Positions 24,844-34,829 of a stretch of DNA of 64,000 bases are shown here, in pieces. A model generated the notes under the pieces. The model saw only the letters and a program-made list of their open reading frames with translations, searched no databases and was not told the origin of the DNA. The stretch lies in contig NZ_FXAJ01000002.1 of NCBI RefSeq assembly GCF_900177535.1, positions 372,001-436,000 of the forward strand, read 5' to 3'. Made by a program: the position numbers and the translations under genes. Every line of letters begins with the position of its first letter. Within the stretch, counting starts at the first letter, position 1. Source of the stretch: Priestia filamentosa. Lineage in GTDB: Bacteria > Bacillota > Bacilli > Bacillales > Bacillaceae_H.

Positions 24844-27800
24844 TACATTCCTCGATACCAGTCAAAAGTTCAATGACGGAGAAAGATATTGGTTTAATAA
24901 ACTTACAGACGATATTAATATGAGTAGTTTTTCATATTATCGAAATACAAATTATACGAATGAATCAGGAGAATTCCGATATACAATCCCTGCAAACATT
25001 TCTGCAGAATTAATGAAAATAAGTAACCACTCTGAATACGGCATATATATATTGCTAACGTGTGGGATAAAATATCTTTTGTCTATATATACTCGTTCTA
25101 ACGATATTTGTATTGGTACGCCTGTAATAAATTCACCTGGTAGCACAACTACGCATAATCAATTGTTAATCCTTCGAAGTAAAATTGAGGGGGAAATGAC
25201 AGTTAAAGACCTTTTGTTATCTATTAAAGAGGAAATTTATAATTCTAACAACAACCAACATATATCAATTAGTACAGTAAAAGAGCATATAGGATTACAT
25301 GCAAGCCCGCGCACAATTGTAAGTTTAAAAAATATCAACAGCCGTCACATAGATACTTCGATTCATCCTGACACTTCTTTTCAATTTGAAATTAATGAAG
25401 TAGGAATTAGTTGCAATATTGAATATAAAGGAAATAGTAGGGAAAACATTGATAGATTATGGGCACAGTTAAATAGGTTTTTTCAAGCAGTTATTGAGAA
25501 TCCTAATCGGAATATTTATAGTATTGAAATCACATCCCCTCAAGAAAAAGAAATGATGAGTCATATATTCAATGATACAAGTCGAACTGTAGCTCGTAAT
25601 ACAGTAATAGAAATGTTTGAATCACAAGTTTTGAAAAACCCTGAATCCTTGGCAGTAGTCTTTAAGGACAAGAAAATGACATATCGAGAGTTAAACAATA
25701 AAGCAAACATATTAGCAAATAGGTTAATAAAAGAGGGAGTGAAGGAAGGCTGTATAGTAGGCCTAGTTTTAGATAGATGTTTAGAGCTCCCTATCGTGAC
25801 TTTAGGTATTTTAAAAACTGGCGCAGCTTATATGCCAATAGATCCTAATTATCCAAATGAACGTATAAAATCGTTAATTTATAATTCTGAGTTAAGTTAT
25901 CTTGTGAAAAAAAGTAGTGATTTAAATAACTTAACTTTAAATGTAAAACATTGCGATATAGACAAAGTTTTAAATGAAAGTTCGGATGCTGAGGCAGAAA
26001 AAAATCCAGTAGTGAATGTCTCACCTCATTGTTTAATGTACGTTCTATATACTTCTGGTAGTACAGGTGAACCTAAAGGAGTGATGATTAAAAAAGATTC
26101 CTTTTTGAATCTGTTAACTTGGTATACTGAAGAATTTGATATGAACCAGAATGATAATATTTTGTTGATTGCTCCTATAAGTTTTGACACTTCTCATAAA
26201 AACATCTTTGCCCCCTTAGTTTTAGGCGGTTGTCTCCATATATTCGAATCAGGTGCCTATGACTATAACAATATGTCTAACTATATTCAAAAAAATAAAA
26301 TTACAATTATAAATTGTACACCAAGCGGCTTTTATCCTATCGTCTCTTATAATGAAGAAACCAACTTTTCTAGGCTAACTTCTTTAAGGTATGCTTTTCT
26401 TGGAGGAGAGTCTATTAACACTAAGAAAATCAAACCTTTACTTGAACACAGTGAAAATAAATGTGAGTTAGTGAATACTTATGGACCAACGGAATGCACT
26501 GATATAGCATGTTCTTATCGAATTAATACCCAAGATATACAAAAAACAAATATTCCTATAGGAAAACCTATAACTAATACGGAGTTATTTATTGTAGATG
26601 AAAATATAAATGTTTTACCGATAGGTGTTGTAGGAGAAGTGCTAATTAGTGGGGCGGGTGTTTCATTAGGTTATAATAATTCATCAAAGTTAAACAACGA
26701 AAAGTTTATTGAATTTCCTTTGGGTACAGAAAAAAGAGCTTATAAAACAGGAGATCTAGCTCGATGGTTACCAGATGGAAACATTGAGTTTATTGGAAGA
26801 CAAGATAATCTAACAAAAATTAGAGGATATCGTATAGAAATAAGTGAGGTTGAGAACTACTTAACAAAGCACCAAGATGTGGATGAAGCAGTAGTTATTG
26901 TTATAGACGACGTATCTGGTTCAAAGGCGTTAAGTGCTTATTTTACATCACCGCAGTCTATCTCTTATCCAAGTTTGAGAAAGTTCTTACTGGAGAATAT
27001 TCCAGAGTTTATGGTACCTTCATATTTTACTCGTATGAAAAAACTTCCATTAAATCAGAATGGAAAAGTAGATAGAAAGAGTCTCCCAACACCAAACATT
27101 AAAACTACAAATAATTTATTATACACTGCACCTGAAACGAAAACAGAAATTTATATTGCTGAAATTTGGGAAGAAATCCTAGGAGTGAAGAACGTAGGCT
27201 CTATGGATGATTTTTTTGAACTAGGAGGTCATTCTTTAAAAGCGGCTTCTATCATTTTAAAAGTTAATCATAAGTTGGGAATAGATTTGCAAATAAGTGA
27301 CATTTTTAGTAATCCGACGATAAAAGGGTTAGCAGATTTAGCAAGTAATGAAAGACATGGAGAGAAACAAAGCATTTCTAGGACTGCTTTGAGAGATTAT
27401 TATCCAGTATCTTTTCAGCAAAAAAGGCTATTTGTATTATGGCAACTAAATAAAGAATCTACTGCATACAACTTACCTTCAGCAACTATTTTAAAAGGAC
27501 AGGTAGAAAAAAATTTATTAACAAAAGCTCTTCGATTTATGGTAAGTAAACATGAAGCGTTAAGAACGTCTTTTTCATTTAAGAACGTGGATCTTGTTCA
27601 AAAAATCAACCAAGAGGTTACTGTTGATATAGAATTTATAGAAAACTTTGAGGGAAATCTAGACAATCAACTCAAAGAATTCATTAAACCTTTTGATTTA
27701 GAAAGTGGTCCCATATTTCGAGCGAAAATAATACGCTTGAGTGAAAATAAACATCTTTTATTCACTGATGTTCACCACATAGTTTTTGATGGTATTTCAA

Positions 27801-30577
27801 TGAAAATCGTTATGCAAGATTTTATAAAATACTACAATAATTATCAATCTATGAAAGCTGAGCGGAATTTAACATATAAAGACTATGCAGTGTGGCAAGA
27901 AAGTTATGTGCAAACAGCAAAATTCAAAGAAAGTGAACAATACTGGTTAAGCAGATTTCATGATTATAATCCCAATTCAGGACTAAACACAGACTATCTT
28001 CGTCCCGCAACCCCAGATCTTTTAGGAGACCAACTATTATTAAATATAGAACCTCAACTAGCATATAGGCTGAAACAACTAGCAGTAAATAATGGAACTA
28101 CCTTGTACACGTTAATGTTAGCCGCTTTAAATGTATTAATTTATAAACATACGGGAGAGAATGACATCACAATTGGTACACCAACAGCAGGCAGATTTCA
28201 TTCGGGTTTGGAGAATATAGTAGGTATGTTTGTGAATACTTTAGCCCTCAGAAACCGTCTTGAAGAAAATAAATCATTCACAAATCTTTTAAAAGATGTA
28301 AAGGAAAACGTAATTAATAGCATAAAATATGAAGATTATCCTTTTGAATTGTTAGTAGATCGGCTGAAAATTTCAAGACAAACAGGAAGAAATCCATTGT
28401 TTGATATTATATTTTCTGTAGAGAATATTGAATTAGAAGAAAATATAGATGGAAACGGGCTTTTAAATTACTCCAACTATCCTTTGGATAGTGGAATGTC
28501 TCAATTTGATATGTCCATTGATGTATATGTTCAAGAAGAGGAAATGGAGATAAAGTTCAAGTATGCATCGCAGCTCTTTAAAAGAGAAACAGTAGAAAGT
28601 TTAGCTCATCATTTTGTTCAATTGCTCAACAAGGTGACTGAAAATGCAGATGAAAAAATAAAGGATATAAATATTTTATCTTCACAAGAAGAATATAAAC
28701 TATTAACCGATTTTAACAATACGCATTCTTATTATAAAGGCAGCTCTCTTCAAGAACTATTTGAAAGACAATGTATGAATACACCAAATGCTACAGCACT
28801 TGTATACAGTGGACAAAGCATTAGTTTTAGAGAATTAGATAGAAAATCAAATCAGTTGGCACGATATCTACAAAAGCAAGGCGTAGAGAGGGAAAATGTG
28901 GTAGGGATTAGTTCTCTCCCTAATGTTGAATCGATAGTTGGCATACTTAGTATACTCAAGGCTGGAGGAGCATACCTTCCTATCGATCCAAAGTTTCCGG
29001 AAGAACATATTAAATATCTTATGAAAGATAGCGGATGTAAGTTTGTACTTGCAGAAAATAGTTCATCTAAACAGTTTTTAATAGATACTAAGGTTTTAGA
29101 ATTAAATCCTAAAACTTATGAAGCTGAAGATAATAGTAAATTAAACTTTATGAACGAACCTAGTGATTTAGCCTATGTGATATATACATCGGGAACAACA
29201 GGGAATCCAAAAGGTGTAATGATAGAACATCAAAATATTGTTAATCAACTAGAGGGATTAAAAGATAGTTTACCTATAGAACCTGGTTTACATCATCTGT
29301 TATTAGCAAAGTTTAATTTTGATGCCGCTGTTCAGCAAATTTTTCTTCCGTTGGTATCAGGGGGGGTATTATTTATACCAGAAAATCAGGTAATATCTCA
29401 TCCAAAAGAACTGTGGAATTATATTGTCCAAAATAAAGTAGACGTTTTAGATACAGTTCCTAGTCATATAAGTGTTTTTATGAAATGGATTGATGCTCAC
29501 TACTTTTTGAAATTGGTAATACTAGGAGGAGAAGTATTACCAAAGAAAATATGCTATGAATTGTTAGAAAAATGCAACATCGGAGATTTAATAAATATTT
29601 ATGGACCAACAGAAACAGCCATCAATGCAACCTATTATACTTGCAAAAAAGGTAACGAAGCTTCAATTCCTATTGGAAAGCCTTTGAGAAATTATAAAAC
29701 CTATATCGTTGATAAAAATTTTTCTCCGGTACCTATTGGTGTAATAGGAGAGTTATGTATTGCGGGTAGTGGGGTTGGGAGAGGATATATTGGTAAGGAA
29801 GATCTAACAAAGAATAAATTTATTCTAAATCCATTCAATCCTGTAGAAGAAAGAATGTATCGTACTGGGGATTTAGCGAAATGGCTTCCGAATGGAGATA
29901 TTGAGTATGTTGGACGGTTAGATCAACAAGTTAAAATAAAAGGCATACGAATTGAGCCAAACGAAGTTAGAACGGTCTTACTTGAACATCCTAATATTGT
30001 TGAAGCAGCAGTAGTAGCAAAAAAAAATGCAAATCAAAACGATTATTTTTTATGTGCGTATGTGACGTCAAAAGAAAGTATATCTAGTACAACTCTCCGA
30101 ACATTTTTAAAGGATAATTTACCCGATTATATGATTCCTGCACATTTTGTAAGACTAGATAAAATGCCCTTGATGAGTAACGATAAGTTAGATTTGAAAT
30201 ATTTGATAGAGAGAAAGGACGAAAAATACCTTGCTTCAGAGATAGAATATGAATCTCCTTCTACAAAAATTGAGGAAATTATTTCTAGAGTATGGAGGGA
30301 AGTATTATGTCTTGAAGAAATCAGCCGGCATGATCATTTCTTCGAACTGGGTGGAAACTCCTTAAATGTGGTCCAAGTAAATGAAAAATTGAAGGAAGAG
30401 TTAAATATGGAGATAAATATTGTTACTCTTTTTCGATACGATACCATTTACTCGTTAGCAAAGGAGCTGTATGAACAGGAAGAAAAAAAAGAAAGAGGAA
30501 ACGCACTAAATAGAGAATTTATACGTGAAAGTTCTAAAGATAGATTACTGAAAAGAAGATCAAGAAAGAGGGAATGA
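24836..30577 (+). CDS. NRPS-1: partial C - A - T - C - A(Gln) - T
   Basis: A 1913-residue nonribosomal peptide synthetase with two modules. Residues 1-240 match only the C-terminal lobe of a condensation domain and have no HHxxxDG. A1 (about 250-755) has all core motifs and pocket residues D-T-K-N-F-G-T-D-I, a code I cannot assign. T1 has S800 in GGHSL. The complete C domain has H980-H981 and D985 (HHIVFDG) and looks LCL-type. A2 (about 1300-1800) has pocket D-A-Q-D-I-G-I-I-N, close to the Gln code DAQDLGVV. T2 has S1842 in GGNSL. The ATG at 24836 follows GAGGAGAAG. The stop overlaps the PKS start. The missing donor lobe suggests it receives its chain from the spare C domain at the end of NRPS-3. 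Confidence 0.92.
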   Translation: MNSTFLDTSQKFNDGERYWFNKLTDDINMSSFSYYRNTNYTNESGEFRYTIPANISAELMKISNHSEYGIYILLTCGIKYLLSIYTRSNDICIGTPVINSPGSTTTHNQLLILRSKIEGEMTVKDLLLSIKEEIYNSNNNQHISISTVKEHIGLHASPRTIVSLKNINSRHIDTSIHPDTSFQFEINEVGISCNIEYKGNSRENIDRLWAQLNRFFQAVIENPNRNIYSIEITSPQEKEMMSHIFNDTSRTVARNTVIEMFESQVLKNPESLAVVFKDKKMTYRELNNKANILANRLIKEGVKEGCIVGLVLDRCLELPIVTLGILKTGAAYMPIDPNYPNERIKSLIYNSELSYLVKKSSDLNNLTLNVKHCDIDKVLNESSDAEAEKNPVVNVSPHCLMYVLYTSGSTGEPKGVMIKKDSFLNLLTWYTEEFDMNQNDNILLIAPISFDTSHKNIFAPLVLGGCLHIFESGAYDYNNMSNYIQKNKITIINCTPSGFYPIVSYNEETNFSRLTSLRYAFLGGESINTKKIKPLLEHSENKCELVNTYGPTECTDIACSYRINTQDIQKTNIPIGKPITNTELFIVDENINVLPIGVVGEVLISGAGVSLGYNNSSKLNNEKFIEFPLGTEKRAYKTGDLARWLPDGNIEFIGRQDNLTKIRGYRIEISEVENYLTKHQDVDEAVVIVIDDVSGSKALSAYFTSPQSISYPSLRKFLLENIPEFMVPSYFTRMKKLPLNQNGKVDRKSLPTPNIKTTNNLLYTAPETKTEIYIAEIWEEILGVKNVGSMDDFFELGGHSLKAASIILKVNHKLGIDLQISDIFSNPTIKGLADLASNERHGEKQSISRTALRDYYPVSFQQKRLFVLWQLNKESTAYNLPSATILKGQVEKNLLTKALRFMVSKHEALRTSFSFKNVDLVQKINQEVTVDIEFIENFEGNLDNQLKEFIKPFDLESGPIFRAKIIRLSENKHLLFTDVHHIVFDGISMKIVMQDFIKYYNNYQSMKAERNLTYKDYAVWQESYVQTAKFKESEQYWLSRFHDYNPNSGLNTDYLRPATPDLLGDQLLLNIEPQLAYRLKQLAVNNGTTLYTLMLAALNVLIYKHTGENDITIGTPTAGRFHSGLENIVGMFVNTLALRNRLEENKSFTNLLKDVKENVINSIKYEDYPFELLVDRLKISRQTGRNPLFDIIFSVENIELEENIDGNGLLNYSNYPLDSGMSQFDMSIDVYVQEEEMEIKFKYASQLFKRETVESLAHHFVQLLNKVTENADEKIKDINILSSQEEYKLLTDFNNTHSYYKGSSLQELFERQCMNTPNATALVYSGQSISFRELDRKSNQLARYLQKQGVERENVVGISSLPNVESIVGILSILKAGGAYLPIDPKFPEEHIKYLMKDSGCKFVLAENSSSKQFLIDTKVLELNPKTYEAEDNSKLNFMNEPSDLAYVIYTSGTTGNPKGVMIEHQNIVNQLEGLKDSLPIEPGLHHLLLAKFNFDAAVQQIFLPLVSGGVLFIPENQVISHPKELWNYIVQNKVDVLDTVPSHISVFMKWIDAHYFLKLVILGGEVLPKKICYELLEKCNIGDLINIYGPTETAINATYYTCKKGNEASIPIGKPLRNYKTYIVDKNFSPVPIGVIGELCIAGSGVGRGYIGKEDLTKNKFILNPFNPVEERMYRTGDLAKWLPNGDIEYVGRLDQQVKIKGIRIEPNEVRTVLLEHPNIVEAAVVAKKNANQNDYFLCAYVTSKESISSTTLRTFLKDNLPDYMIPAHFVRLDKMPLMSNDKLDLKYLIERKDEKYLASEIEYESPSTKIEEIISRVWREVLCLEEISRHDHFFELGGNSLNVVQVNEKLKEELNMEINIVTLFRYDTIYSLAKELYEQEEKKERGNALNREFIRESSKDRLLKRRSRKRE

Positions 30578-33500
30578 GAATGGAAGAAAAGGAAAGGGTA
30601 GAGAATGGATTGGAGATTGCAATTATAGGAATGTCTTGTAGATTTCCCGGAGGAGATGATATAGATTCTTTTTGGAAGAATTTAAAGGAAGGGAAAGAAT
30701 CTATATTGAGATTCTCTGATAAAGAATTATTGAAGTCAGGAATTGATCAGAAAACTCTATCCGATCCAAACTATGTAAAAGCAGGAGGAGTTATTACAGA
30801 GACCCAGCATTTTGATTTAAATATATTCAATTATTCCCCAAAGGAAGCACAATTAATGGATCCTCAATTGAAATTGCTGCATGAATGTGCATGGGAGGCT
30901 TTGGAGAATAGCGGGTATTCGTCTGAAGAATTTGAAGGATTGATAGGAACTTATATAGGTGGTTCTACCAACTTATATTGGATGGATTATCTATATAAGA
31001 ATTCTAAAGATTTCTTAAAAGAAGCAGAACTTCTTAATAGTTCACACTTTTTTAGTACAAGACTTTCCCATAAGTTAAATCTACAAGGGCCAAGTTATAC
31101 TGTTCAAACAGCGTGTTCATCTTCTTTAGTTGCTGTTCATTTGGCATCACAAGCTTTGTTAAGTGGTGATTGTGATATATCACTAGCGGGAGGAGTATCA
31201 CTTACTTTACCTGAGATAAAGGGGTATAAGTATCAAGATGGAATGATTCTTTCTCCAGATGGAAAATGCAAACCTTTTGATAATGAAGCAAATGGAACAG
31301 TAAATGGAAATGGTGCAGGTTTTGTTGTATTGAAACGTCTAGAGGAGGCAATTTCTGATAGAGATCATATTTATGCTGTGATTAAAGGATCAGCTATAAA
31401 TAATGATGGGGCAAATAAAGTTAGTTATACTGCGCCAAGTATAGAAGGACAAAGTAATGTTATTAAACAGGCTCATCACATTGCTGAAGTTGAGCCGGAA
31501 AGTATTTCTTATGTAGAGGCTCACGGCACTGGAACGAAATTAGGTGATCCTATTGAAATAGAAGCCTTGCGACTTGCTTTTAATACAAATCGTAAGTCTT
31601 TTTGTGGAATTGGGTCTGTTAAGTCAAATATCGGGCATTTAGACAACGCAGCAGGTATTGCAGGACTTATTAAGACAGCAAAATCTCTACAAGAGAAAGT
31701 AATCCCGCCTATGCTACACTTTAACAACCCAAATAAGAATATCGATTTCTCTAATAGCCCTTTTTATATAAATAAGGAGCTTACTTCCTTAAAAGATACA
31801 ACTTATCCTTTAAGAGCAGGGGTTAGCTCATTTGGCATAGGGGGAACAAATGCCCATGTTGTTTTAGAAGAAGCTCAAAGAAACCATGTTGGGGGATATG
31901 GAAGGAAATACAAGATGATTTATCTTTCAGCCCAAACAAAAGTTTCTTTTAAAAAACAGATCCAACGGTTAACGAAGTATTTAATGGAAAATGAGTTAGT
32001 AGATATGGGGGATTTATCTTATACACTAATCAAAGGAAGAAGAAATTTTAAATATAGATTAACAATGGTAGTTTCAAATAGAGAAGAAGCTCTAAAAAAA
32101 CTAGAAGAGTTAAATTTGGATAATCTTCCTATTAATATGTACGAAGATAAAACCCCAAAAAAAGTAGTGTTTATGTTCCCTGGTCAAGGTAATCAATATA
32201 TCAATATGGGGTTGGATCTTTATAGACAAGAAAAGATATTTAAAGATGAAGTTGACCGATGTATAGGAATCTACAGAGAGTTTAGTGGAATTGCTTTAAG
32301 AAGCATTTTATATCCTTCAAAACTGGACGCTGTCTATCAGAAAGAACTCAATCGAACGGCTATTACACAACCTATTATGTTCATTATAGAATATGCGTTG
32401 GCTAAGTTGTTAATGCACTGGGGGATTCAACCATCAAGCATGATAGGACATAGCCTTGGTGAGTATGTAGCAGCATGTCTATCAGGAGTATTTACATTAG
32501 AAGATGGATTGAAACTTGTGTATCATCGTGCAACTTTAATGCAATCGTTACCTGAAGGACAAATGGTAAATGTAGTTGCTTCAAAAGAAGAGATTTTACC
32601 TTTGATGGATAGTGATGTATCTATTGCTCTAGAAAATAGCCCTTCTTCTTTCGTTATTTCAGGTTCTTTTGAGGCAATTGATATGTTTACATCTAAGCTC
32701 GAACAAAAGAATTATATGTTTAAAATATTAGACACTTCACACGCTTTTCATTCAAAAATGATGAATCCTATTTTAAAAGAGTTTAAGGAAATTGTTAAGG
32801 AAGTGAGATTAGACAAACCTAAAATTCCTTTTATATCAAATGTCACAGGTAAGTGGGTTGAAGAAGAGGTTTTAAATCCAAATTATTGGGTCGATCATTT
32901 AAGAGAAACCGTTAAATATTCAGAAGGATTAAATGAACTTCTGCAAGATAAGGAAAATATTTATATTGAAGTAGGTCCAGGTAGGTCTCTAAGTACAATA
33001 TTAAGGAAAAATATTAATAAAAGGCATATTCCTCAAATGGCAGTAACAATGCGTCACTCAGTCTTAAAGGTTGATGATAATGATTTTCTTCTTAGGAATA
33101 TAGCAGAATTATATACAAATGGAGTTGGGGTTAATTGGAATAACTATTTTTCTTGTGAAAATCGAGGTCGTATTCCACTACCCACGTATCCTTTTGATCG
33201 GAAGTATTACAGTGTGTCTAACAAGGATATATTTGAAGACACTGTTATAAAAGGTAAAGACCAACAAGTTGAAAAGCAAAAACTGAACAAGCAGAATTCT
33301 GGTTATTTAAATAAAATAAATAGAATCATTGAGGTTTATCAAGAAGTAACAGGAGTAGAGTCTATTAATTCCCATGATGACTTTTTTGAATTGGGAGGAG
33401 ATTCATTAACGGCTGTAAATGCTGTATCTAGGTTACAAACTGATTTAGACATTTCAATTAATAAAATTTTTGAATATCCTAAAGTCTCGGATCTTGCTAG

Positions 33501-34809
33501 AAATATAAATTTTAAAGACAGTGATGTAATAGATAGGAAGAAAGTAGTTAAGTATTTAAAAAATAGAGGAGAACGTCATCATATTATTAAAGGTAGCTTA
33601 GATAAAATTACAGAGAAAAAACGCATATATGAAATTGAAAACAATAAATATGCATTTTTTAAACCTACTATAGATTGTTTAGATTATCAAAATATTCTTT
33701 TAACAGGTGGTACTGGTTACTTAGGTATATATTTACTAAGAGATTTATTGCTATATACAGAGGCAGCAGTGCATGTGATAGTAAGAGCTAACAATCTAAA
33801 TAAAGCAATAAAGCGAATAAAGGAAAAAGTAACATCCTATTTTGGTCTTTCTTTATATGAAAAGTATGAAAAAAGAATTATTGTTCATGTAGGAAACTTA
33901 ACAGAGGTAAAGCTGGGTCTGAGTGAAGTTAGTTATTCTAATCTTGCTGGGAAAATCCAAAGTATAATTCACGCAGCTGGAGATGTAAGTCATTTTGGTA
34001 ATTATCATAACTCTTATAAGGCTAACGTATTAGCTACAAATCATCTTATTGATTTTTCATTTACTGAAAAAATGAAAGATTTCAACTATATGTCAACATT
34101 AGCTGTAGCGTCAGGTATTGTTCCTGATGAAAAGGATATATTTTATACAGAGAACGATGGAAATTTAGGACAAGAGATTTCAAATCCTTATCCAAAGACA
34201 AAGCTCGAAGCGGAGAAACAGTTATTTAAAGCAAGAATAGACGGGTTAAATGTTAAAATATTTAGAATTGGAAATATTGTATGTGATTCAGTAAGCGGTA
34301 AATTCCAAGACAACGCTGAACAAAACGCTATATACTCTATATTAAATTCTTATATAGAAATTGGTATGGTTCCTAGAATGAAAAAGGATACTGACCTTTC
34401 ATACGTAGATGATATTAGTAAAGCTGTTATATGTTTATTTAACAAAAGGTTTTTAATGAATGAAACATTCCACATATATAATCCTGAACATATTAGCTTT
34501 TCGGATATATTAACGTCACTCGACTCGAATTTTGACGTCAAAGAAACATCTCTTGAAAATTTTGTTGACTATATATTTGATAAAGAAAACGAGTCACAAT
34601 ATAAATCATACATTTACAATCTACAATTACATGGTGTTGGAAGTGACTTATCTTTTAACGAGGATATAAATGAAACAATATTTCACATTGCTTCTAAAAA
34701 AACGAATATGTTATTAGAAATGAACGGCTTTAAATGGAAGGGAATAGAAAGTTGTCTAATAGAAAAAATGATGAATACGAGTAAAAAAATTAACTTGTCC
34801 CCTAATTAA
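30574..34809 (+). CDS. Type I PKS module with terminal reductase: KS - AT(malonyl) - ACP - R
   Basis: A 1411-residue polyketide synthase. The ketosynthase has C181 (TACSSS), H317 and H355. The acyltransferase has S627 in GHSLGEY and H723-A-F-H726, the signature of malonyl-CoA choice. The ACP has S944 in GGDSL. Residues about 1040-1400 form an NAD(P)-dependent thioester reductase with GGTGYLG and a YPKTK (YxxxK) site. There is no ketoreductase, dehydratase or thioesterase. It would extend the peptide from NRPS-1 by two carbons, leave a beta-keto group, and release the chain by reduction to an aldehyde or alcohol. The ATG overlaps the NRPS-1 stop (ATGA). The ATG two codons later is an alternative with better ribosome-binding spacing. 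Confidence 0.92.
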   Translation: MRMEEKERVENGLEIAIIGMSCRFPGGDDIDSFWKNLKEGKESILRFSDKELLKSGIDQKTLSDPNYVKAGGVITETQHFDLNIFNYSPKEAQLMDPQLKLLHECAWEALENSGYSSEEFEGLIGTYIGGSTNLYWMDYLYKNSKDFLKEAELLNSSHFFSTRLSHKLNLQGPSYTVQTACSSSLVAVHLASQALLSGDCDISLAGGVSLTLPEIKGYKYQDGMILSPDGKCKPFDNEANGTVNGNGAGFVVLKRLEEAISDRDHIYAVIKGSAINNDGANKVSYTAPSIEGQSNVIKQAHHIAEVEPESISYVEAHGTGTKLGDPIEIEALRLAFNTNRKSFCGIGSVKSNIGHLDNAAGIAGLIKTAKSLQEKVIPPMLHFNNPNKNIDFSNSPFYINKELTSLKDTTYPLRAGVSSFGIGGTNAHVVLEEAQRNHVGGYGRKYKMIYLSAQTKVSFKKQIQRLTKYLMENELVDMGDLSYTLIKGRRNFKYRLTMVVSNREEALKKLEELNLDNLPINMYEDKTPKKVVFMFPGQGNQYINMGLDLYRQEKIFKDEVDRCIGIYREFSGIALRSILYPSKLDAVYQKELNRTAITQPIMFIIEYALAKLLMHWGIQPSSMIGHSLGEYVAACLSGVFTLEDGLKLVYHRATLMQSLPEGQMVNVVASKEEILPLMDSDVSIALENSPSSFVISGSFEAIDMFTSKLEQKNYMFKILDTSHAFHSKMMNPILKEFKEIVKEVRLDKPKIPFISNVTGKWVEEEVLNPNYWVDHLRETVKYSEGLNELLQDKENIYIEVGPGRSLSTILRKNINKRHIPQMAVTMRHSVLKVDDNDFLLRNIAELYTNGVGVNWNNYFSCENRGRIPLPTYPFDRKYYSVSNKDIFEDTVIKGKDQQVEKQKLNKQNSGYLNKINRIIEVYQEVTGVESINSHDDFFELGGDSLTAVNAVSRLQTDLDISINKIFEYPKVSDLARNINFKDSDVIDRKKVVKYLKNRGERHHIIKGSLDKITEKKRIYEIENNKYAFFKPTIDCLDYQNILLTGGTGYLGIYLLRDLLLYTEAAVHVIVRANNLNKAIKRIKEKVTSYFGLSLYEKYEKRIIVHVGNLTEVKLGLSEVSYSNLAGKIQSIIHAAGDVSHFGNYHNSYKANVLATNHLIDFSFTEKMKDFNYMSTLAVASGIVPDEKDIFYTENDGNLGQEISNPYPKTKLEAEKQLFKARIDGLNVKIFRIGNIVCDSVSGKFQDNAEQNAIYSILNSYIEIGMVPRMKKDTDLSYVDDISKAVICLFNKRFLMNETFHIYNPEHISFSDILTSLDSNFDVKETSLENFVDYIFDKENESQYKSYIYNLQLHGVGSDLSFNEDINETIFHIASKKTNMLLEMNGFKWKGIESCLIEKMMNTSKKINLSPN

Positions 34810-34829
34810 TTTAGAAATGTGGTGATGAT

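Noticed and set aside
24836-34809. NRPS-1 and the PKS as the first steps of the assembly line, following gene order.
   Set aside because: NRPS-1 has no functional starter C domain, the PKS ends in a chain-releasing reductase, and NRPS-2 has the lipoinitiation features. Gene order would place release in the middle.
30574-34809. A trans-AT polyketide synthase.
   Set aside because: A complete AT domain with GHSLGEY and HAFH is present in cis.
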